From: a virus | Virus record (IMG/VR): IMGVR_UViG_3300031758_000262 | Location: 1-35,494 of that record | Reading direction: 5' to 3' (one strand) | Length of the DNA: 35,494 nucleotides | In this document: positions 31,124 to 35,494 of the stretch, piece after piece | How the letters are laid out: every line of letters begins with the position of its first letter | Position numbering within the stretch: position 1 is the stretch's first letter | Position numbers and translations under genes: made by a program | The notes under the pieces: model-generated | Told to the model about the DNA's origin: nothing | The model's database searches: none | Seen by the model: the letters and a program-made list of their open reading frames with translations, nothing else

Positions 31124-32018
31124 GGGTGAATCTTTCGCAGAATGTTACAGAGATCTTCTCTGGAATCTGATAGAGAACCCTGAGTATGCATGCGCACCAC
31201 GAGGAATGGTCATCAACGAAATAACTGATTTCAGTTTTACTTTTTCTAACCCTCTCCAATGTCTTTATGAAAATACGAGAAGAGGTAGTCAAGAAAAATA
31301 CATTGCTGCAGAATTCTTGTGGTATTTTGGAGGCAGACGAGATCTCGAATTCATCCAGAAATATGCTTCTTTTTGGAAGCAGGTCGCTAATCCGGATGGA
31401 ACATTAAACAGTGCTTACGGCTATCTTCTTTTTAACAGAAAGAATGATCACGGAAAGACACAGTGGGAATGGGCTTATGATTCTTTAGTCTCTGACAAAG
31501 ATACTCGTCAGGCCATAATGCACTTCAATACTCCCGATCATCAATGGAACGGTAACAAAGATTTTGTTTGTACCCTCTCTGGCATTTTCCAAATTCGAGA
31601 AAATAAACTAAATTTTACCATTACAATGAGGAGTAATGATGCCATATTAGGAACTGCCACTGACGTAGCTTTCTTCTGTGCTTTACAGACGCAAATGTGG
31701 AAGCTCCTCAGAAAAACATATTCTGATCTGGAGCTCGGAACTTATACGCATTTTGTTCACTCAATGCATATCTACGAAAGACATTTTGAATTAGTGAGAG
31801 AAATGTTAGACGAAGAATTTATTTCAATTGAACTTCCTCAGATGCAAGATGATCTCGTAGATCAAAAAGGAAAAGCTTCAGAATTTGTAGAGGCATATAT
31901 AGAACATCTCGAAGCAGGAAGCATTCTTCCTTCTTCTGAGAACAATAGCTTAGAACAATGGATAACGAAAAAACTCACAGCGTACCCTACCCAAATCAGC
32001 GTTACGACTGGCTCATAG
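31107..32018 (+). CDS. Thymidylate synthase family, probable dCMP hydroxymethylase
   Basis: A 303-residue enzyme of the thymidylate synthase fold. The catalytic cysteine is C155 in DFVCTL, almost the same as DFMCTN in T4 dCMP hydroxymethylase; thymidylate synthases usually have PPCH here. The phosphate-binding MRSND (174-178) also equals the T4 enzyme. Eleven residues after Arg175 lies Asp186, where thymidylate synthases have the Asn that selects dUMP and T4 dCMP hydroxymethylase has Asp. HIYERHF matches the T4 HVYSRHF. I therefore expect dCMP rather than dUMP as substrate, giving hydroxymethyl-dCMP. It is longer than T4 gp42 (246), with a C-terminal helical extension. A dCMP-methylating synthase is the alternative. 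The next gene starts 61 bases before its stop. Confidence 0.8.
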   Translation: MNKSIKGESFAECYRDLLWNLIENPEYACAPRGMVINEITDFSFTFSNPLQCLYENTRRGSQEKYIAAEFLWYFGGRRDLEFIQKYASFWKQVANPDGTLNSAYGYLLFNRKNDHGKTQWEWAYDSLVSDKDTRQAIMHFNTPDHQWNGNKDFVCTLSGIFQIRENKLNFTITMRSNDAILGTATDVAFFCALQTQMWKLLRKTYSDLELGTYTHFVHSMHIYERHFELVREMLDEEFISIELPQMQDDLVDQKGKASEFVEAYIEHLEAGSILPSSENNSLEQWITKKLTAYPTQISVTTGS

Positions 32019-33124
32019 TAGGATCAGGTCTAGCCGGAGCGGTATTTGCTCATGAAATGACTAAGGCTGGAAAAAAATGTCTAGTGATAGACAGAAGAAA
32101 AACTATCGGCGGTAACTGTTATACTGAGACTAAAGATGGAATTCCGATCCACGTATGGGGAGCTCATATCTTCCATACGAACTCTAAGAAAGTATGGGAT
32201 TGGGTCACTCAATTCACAGAGTTCAAAAAGTATCACCATCAGGTGAAGTGCTTTTATCAAGGAAAGTACTACACCTTCCCGATCAATCTTAAGACTCTGA
32301 ACGAGATAGATGAGAACATTAAGACTCCGAAAGATGCAGAAGCATATTTCGAACAGTTCAAACACTTAATTTACGATCCTGCTTATGGCGATCTAACTGA
32401 AGACAATCTAGAGTCTCACTGCATCAAGCAGATCGGTCCAGATCTCTACGAAATTTTTGTAAAAGGCTACACTGAAAAGCAGTGGGGTACTAAACCAAAA
32501 AATCTTCCTTCTAGAATCATCAAGAGGATTCCTGTTCGTACTAATTTCGATGACACTTATTTTCATAATGCAGATTACTGTGGCATTCCAAAAAATGGCT
32601 ACACTGAAATTTTTGAAAATTGTTTAAAGGGCGTAGACGTCACACTTAATATAGACTATCACCTCAATAGAGAATTCTGGGATTCACAAGCTGAAAATGT
32701 TCTTTACACTGGTCCTTTGGATGAGTATTTCGGTTGGGACGAAGGAGAGCTCGAATGGAGAAGTCTTGAATTTGATACCAAGAGAGAAGAAGTTTCTGAT
32801 TATCAGGGCATGGCAGTGATCAATTACAATGAGGCTGAAATACCTTGGACTCGAATCTTGGAACATAAACATTTCGGTGGTCACTCTTCAGAAGTTACCT
32901 GGGTGACTAAAGAGTACCCTGCAGCTTGGAAGAGAGGAAGCGAAGCATATTACCCCATTGCAGACGATAAGAACAACAATTTGCACGGCAAATACGTGGC
33001 TCGCTTCAAAGAGACCGGTAAACACTCTTGCGGTAGATTAGCTGATTACAAGTACTATGACATGGATCAAGTTATCGGATCAAGTCTAGCCCTGGTGGAA
33101 AGAATCTTAAAAAACGAAAAATGA
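31958..33124 (+). CDS. glf: UDP-galactopyranose mutase (Glf)
   Basis: A 388-residue flavoenzyme that interconverts UDP-galactopyranose and UDP-galactofuranose (some relatives act on UDP-arabinose). All hallmarks are present: dinucleotide-binding GSGLAG (22-27), IGGNCY (50-55), HVWGAHIFHT (65-74), GYTEKQWGT, RIPVR with DDTYF, YTGPLDEYFGW, WRSLEFD, WTRILEHKHF and a late EYP. Length is close to bacterial Glf (about 370-390). The ATG at 31958 is the only Met before the flavin loop, which makes a 61-base overlap with the preceding hydroxymethylase gene. A phage mutase next to glycosyltransferases implies a furanose sugar used on DNA, virion or host glycan. Confidence 0.95.
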   Translation: MDNEKTHSVPYPNQRYDWLIVGSGLAGAVFAHEMTKAGKKCLVIDRRKTIGGNCYTETKDGIPIHVWGAHIFHTNSKKVWDWVTQFTEFKKYHHQVKCFYQGKYYTFPINLKTLNEIDENIKTPKDAEAYFEQFKHLIYDPAYGDLTEDNLESHCIKQIGPDLYEIFVKGYTEKQWGTKPKNLPSRIIKRIPVRTNFDDTYFHNADYCGIPKNGYTEIFENCLKGVDVTLNIDYHLNREFWDSQAENVLYTGPLDEYFGWDEGELEWRSLEFDTKREEVSDYQGMAVINYNEAEIPWTRILEHKHFGGHSSEVTWVTKEYPAAWKRGSEAYYPIADDKNNNLHGKYVARFKETGKHSCGRLADYKYYDMDQVIGSSLALVERILKNEK

Positions 33125-34278
33125 AAATAGCAAATTTTAACGAACCTGATGAAAGCGTCAAATCGGTGATGCTATTCTATTTTGGGAAGTATCCCAAGAA
33201 GACTAAACCGGCTAAAGACATCACTCTTCCAATCAGGCTATGGCCTAAAGCGAAGTACTACATTCGCTGTACGACCAAAGGCAACATCGGCAAGAACAAT
33301 CTTCTTTATTTTAGAGAGCTGTTCAGAGGACACCAGTTCGAACTCGTAGAAGACATGGTCTCAGCTGACATGCTCTTCATCCACCACGAAAACTATAATG
33401 CTTTTGGTGGAGTAGTCAGAGAATGCTGTGTAGATTTTGCCAGAGCTCTCAAAGAATGGAAAAAGCCTGCAACAGTCTTCTATAACGATGAACTTTTCTC
33501 TGGTTTCTATGATCTTAGAGACTACATTGAAAATAGAGCAAAGAACGAGAACTTCTTAATTAAGAATCCAGGCATACTCGACAAAGTCAAAAGAAAAGAA
33601 GATTGGACCAACGTCACCCTGTTGATGAATGAGAACAAAATTACAGATTGGGCTGATGAACATGTATGGGACGGACCGGTCAAAGATCAAATTACAGTGT
33701 CTTATTTGTCTGACATTATTCTCTATGATCTCCCTACTTCAGGTATCAGAGGCAAGTCAGAATATGAGAAGAAAGGAGTCTATGTTCCTCTCTTCACTGC
33801 AGAGAGAATTTCTGTCTGTGATAAATTATTCAACGGCAACGTGGACATTACCTTCGCCGGATCTCGATCAGATGAATTGAAAGAAAACATCAGAGGTAAC
33901 GGCAAGTACATAAATAACATAGAACTACCTAATTTTCTCAGAAAGTTCGATTGGACGATCTACATCGGAAAAGGCAAACAGTCTTCTTATTTAGGAGCAA
34001 CTTTTTACGAGCCTCTTCTAAAAGGTCTTCCAGTTTTTGTCTGGACGGAAACTGATAAGATGAAGAAAGTTTTCGGAGATCTAGATTGTTACTTTAGTAA
34101 CGAATCAGAACTCAAAGCATTGGTAGAAAAATGGAATATGAGAGAGCTCTTCAAAGAACAAGTGAGAAGAATTTTTAATTCTGAAGTCGAGGACTCTCCG
34201 ATAGAAATTGAATCTGAAATCCCTACACCTTCTCCGGAACCAGTTCCAGAGAAAAAGAAAATAATGTCTCTTTTCTAA
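33121..34278 (+). CDS. GT-B-type glycosyltransferase with clamp-binding-like tail (1)
   Basis: A 385-residue protein without a close named match. The N-terminal half (1-170) is alpha/beta with SADMLFIHHENYN, and the C-terminal half has VDITFAGSRSDELKENI, DWTIYIGKGKQSS and TFYEPLLKGLPVFVW, the last like the donor-sugar-binding end of GT-B transferases (in T4 alpha-glucosyltransferase a comparable segment ends IPVFW). Residues about 355-376 are Pro/Glu-rich, and the chain ends EKKKIMSLF. That end is nearly the same as that of the next gene and resembles sliding-clamp-binding peptides. It overlaps glf by four bases (ATGA). Probable role: transfer of a sugar, perhaps to hydroxymethylated DNA. Confidence 0.72.
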   Translation: MKIANFNEPDESVKSVMLFYFGKYPKKTKPAKDITLPIRLWPKAKYYIRCTTKGNIGKNNLLYFRELFRGHQFELVEDMVSADMLFIHHENYNAFGGVVRECCVDFARALKEWKKPATVFYNDELFSGFYDLRDYIENRAKNENFLIKNPGILDKVKRKEDWTNVTLLMNENKITDWADEHVWDGPVKDQITVSYLSDIILYDLPTSGIRGKSEYEKKGVYVPLFTAERISVCDKLFNGNVDITFAGSRSDELKENIRGNGKYINNIELPNFLRKFDWTIYIGKGKQSSYLGATFYEPLLKGLPVFVWTETDKMKKVFGDLDCYFSNESELKALVEKWNMRELFKEQVRRIFNSEVEDSPIEIESEIPTPSPEPVPEKKKIMSLF

Positions 34279-35399
34279 TGATTGCAATTGTAAGAACTAG
34301 ACCGCCTTTCGCTCGAGTCGAATACGAACCGTATCATTTTTTAAGATGGACCTCACTTTTTCCTGAAAAGGAATTTGTCTGGCTTACCAAAAACCCTGAC
34401 AAGATCAAAGGGAGATTTGGAGTCGACAATTTTCCAGCCATTAGATCTTACGACATGGCTGATTATTTCGATTTTGACACGGTAGAAGAAAAGGTACAGT
34501 TCTTAGAAAAGGCAGTCTCTGACTTAGGCATCACTCAACTGATCACCATACACAACGACATCCGCTCTCAGTTTAAGAGCGGATCAGAAGAAAAAGGAAT
34601 TTCTTTCTTTGAGACTCAGAAGGTTCCTACTTTTGCTTCAGTGCGGTCTTTTTATGAAATGTCTTTCATCGGCTATCATTTAAGCAAGAGCCTTCCGACT
34701 CTTCACATCTTTGTCGATCCCCAAGAAGGACATTGGCACAAGATCAACGGAGCTGATGAGAAGAACTTTTTCTTCTATGAGAATTCTCGCATCAATGCTC
34801 AATACTTTCCTTTTGTCGAGTGGAGCTTTGCTCAAGAACTTGACAGAAAAAGAAAAAAGTCTAAGAAATTCTCTTTTGGATTCACGGTAGTTACAGAAGA
34901 CAGAGAGTCTCTCTACCACCAACTAACAGCGCTGAACGAGCATAACATCAACTTCCTGGTCAAATTTCCAAAATTGGACATTGATACCACAGTCAAGAGA
35001 TCAGATTATGCTCAAATGTTAGAACAGAGCGAGTTCACTCTGGTTATTCCTTCTTACGAAGATACGGATTTTTCTTCTATCAGATTCTGGGATGCTCTCA
35101 CTAAAGATTGTATACCGTTCGTTCTAGATAGCTGTCAATGGGAACAGGCTTTCATCGAACATCCTGAGATTTCACAGATTCTGAGAGAAGATCTTCTAGT
35201 CTCAGTAGAGACTGTAAAAGACAAGATAGAAAAAACTGATCACGCCTCTCTTCTCCAAAAGATAAAATCTACTTCAGATTGGAAAAAGCTGAAGAATAGA
35301 GAATGGTTCATCGAAAAATCGAAAGCTTTCTTTGAATCTCTAGCAGAGACTCCAAAAGCTGCTCCCATCAAAGAGAAGAAAATAATCTCACTTTTTTAA
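34278..35399 (+). CDS. GT-B-type glycosyltransferase with clamp-binding-like tail (2)
   Basis: A 373-residue protein distantly similar in plan to the preceding gene product. The N-terminal half includes LITIHNDIRSQF and IFVDPQEGHWHK. The C-terminal half has FSFGFTVVTEDRESLY, YAQMLEQSEFTLVIPSY and SSIRFWDALTKDCIPFVLD, close in form to the exostosin-type and other GT-B donor-binding segments. A Pro/Ala-containing linker precedes KEKKIISLF at the end. The start overlaps the upstream stop (TAATG). A 9-bp inverted repeat (ATCCGCTCT/AGAGCGGAT) lies within the coding sequence at 34560-34584. The two genes may have diverged from a common ancestor or acquired the same tail. Confidence 0.72.
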   Translation: MIAIVRTRPPFARVEYEPYHFLRWTSLFPEKEFVWLTKNPDKIKGRFGVDNFPAIRSYDMADYFDFDTVEEKVQFLEKAVSDLGITQLITIHNDIRSQFKSGSEEKGISFFETQKVPTFASVRSFYEMSFIGYHLSKSLPTLHIFVDPQEGHWHKINGADEKNFFFYENSRINAQYFPFVEWSFAQELDRKRKKSKKFSFGFTVVTEDRESLYHQLTALNEHNINFLVKFPKLDIDTTVKRSDYAQMLEQSEFTLVIPSYEDTDFSSIRFWDALTKDCIPFVLDSCQWEQAFIEHPEISQILREDLLVSVETVKDKIEKTDHASLLQKIKSTSDWKKLKNREWFIEKSKAFFESLAETPKAAPIKEKKIISLF

Positions 35400-35494
35400 T
35401 GTCCGAAATAGTTCTTCAAGGCTTCTTGATGAAAAAGAAAGTTGAAGTCTCCTCTACGAAAGCTGAACAGATCAGAAATCAGAACATTTCAGCT
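35399..35494 (+). CDS. 5' end of an unidentified gene (partial)
   Basis: An ATG overlaps the preceding stop (TAATG), and an open frame of 32 codons runs to the window edge, beginning MSEIVLQGFLMKKKVEVSS. The tight coupling to the glycosyltransferase gene suggests it belongs to the same unit. No domain can be judged from so short a piece. Confidence 0.6.
   Translation, partial: MSEIVLQGFLMKKKVEVSSTKAEQIRNQNISA

Noticed and set aside
31894-31902. CATATATAG inside the hydroxymethylase-like gene as a late promoter for glf
   Set aside because: It lies in coding sequence 55 bases before the glf start, lacks the GA context, and one chance copy is expected in AT-rich DNA; kept as a weak possibility only.

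Overview
The window is a stretch of a large, lytic, distantly T4-related myovirus genome. It carries recognisable homologues of T4 gp23 (capsid), gp16/gp17 (terminase), gp18 (sheath), gp19 (tube), a gp26-type baseplate hub protein, gp44 and probably gp62 (clamp loader), RNase H, gp39/60 and gp52 (topoisomerase II), in an order unlike T4. Genes are tightly packed (many ATGA or TAATG junctions) and all but one lie on the + strand. Almost no start has a Shine-Dalgarno sequence; most are preceded by A-rich DNA. That pattern is usual in Bacteroidota, so I infer a Bacteroidota-type host. No tRNA, insertion sequence or CRISPR array was seen, and no gene-free stretch exceeds about 125 bases.

Layout: 1-4068 is a head region (end of an unknown gene, major capsid protein with a structured leader and strong terminator, a coiled-coil AEPK-repeat protein, a zinc-finger protein). 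4040-4906 is the only minus-strand gene, a MptE/DUF115-like protein. 5017-8312 holds replication genes (gp44, 5' nuclease, probable gp62, an unknown). 8343-17365 is a virion and packaging block (large structural protein, PAP2 phosphatase, gp16, gp17, giant sheath, tube). 17428-22772 is tail and baseplate (disordered protein, ribbon-helix-helix protein, hub protein, small partner, tape-measure-like protein built of hydrophobic repeats). 22808-27490 holds a DnaQ-like exonuclease and topoisomerase II. 27462-35494 is an accessory block: a two-domain glycosyltransferase, small proteins, two nucleotide kinases, a PD-(D/E)XK-like nuclease, a dCMP-hydroxymethylase-like enzyme, UDP-galactopyranose mutase and two more glycosyltransferases.

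The most interesting proposal is that 29655-35399 is a DNA hypermodification module. The thymidylate-synthase-family enzyme carries Asp in place of the dUMP-selecting Asn, exactly as in T4 dCMP hydroxymethylase. It is followed, with overlapping reading frames, by a furanose-sugar-nucleotide mutase and two glycosyltransferases. Both glycosyltransferases end in a proline-containing linker and a basic tail KI(M/I)SLF, which looks like a sliding-clamp-binding peptide. I infer that this phage may make hydroxymethyl-dCMP, phosphorylate it, and decorate it, perhaps with a furanosyl sugar, behind the replication fork. Virion or cell-surface glycosylation is the main alternative.

Three recurrent promoter-like motifs were found by eye: ATATATAG before virion genes (late class), GAAAC-N16-TA(T/G)AA(A/T) before gp44, topoisomerase and the accessory block, and TTTCTG-N17-TATA(A/T)T before the 5' nuclease and the small membrane protein/exonuclease pair.
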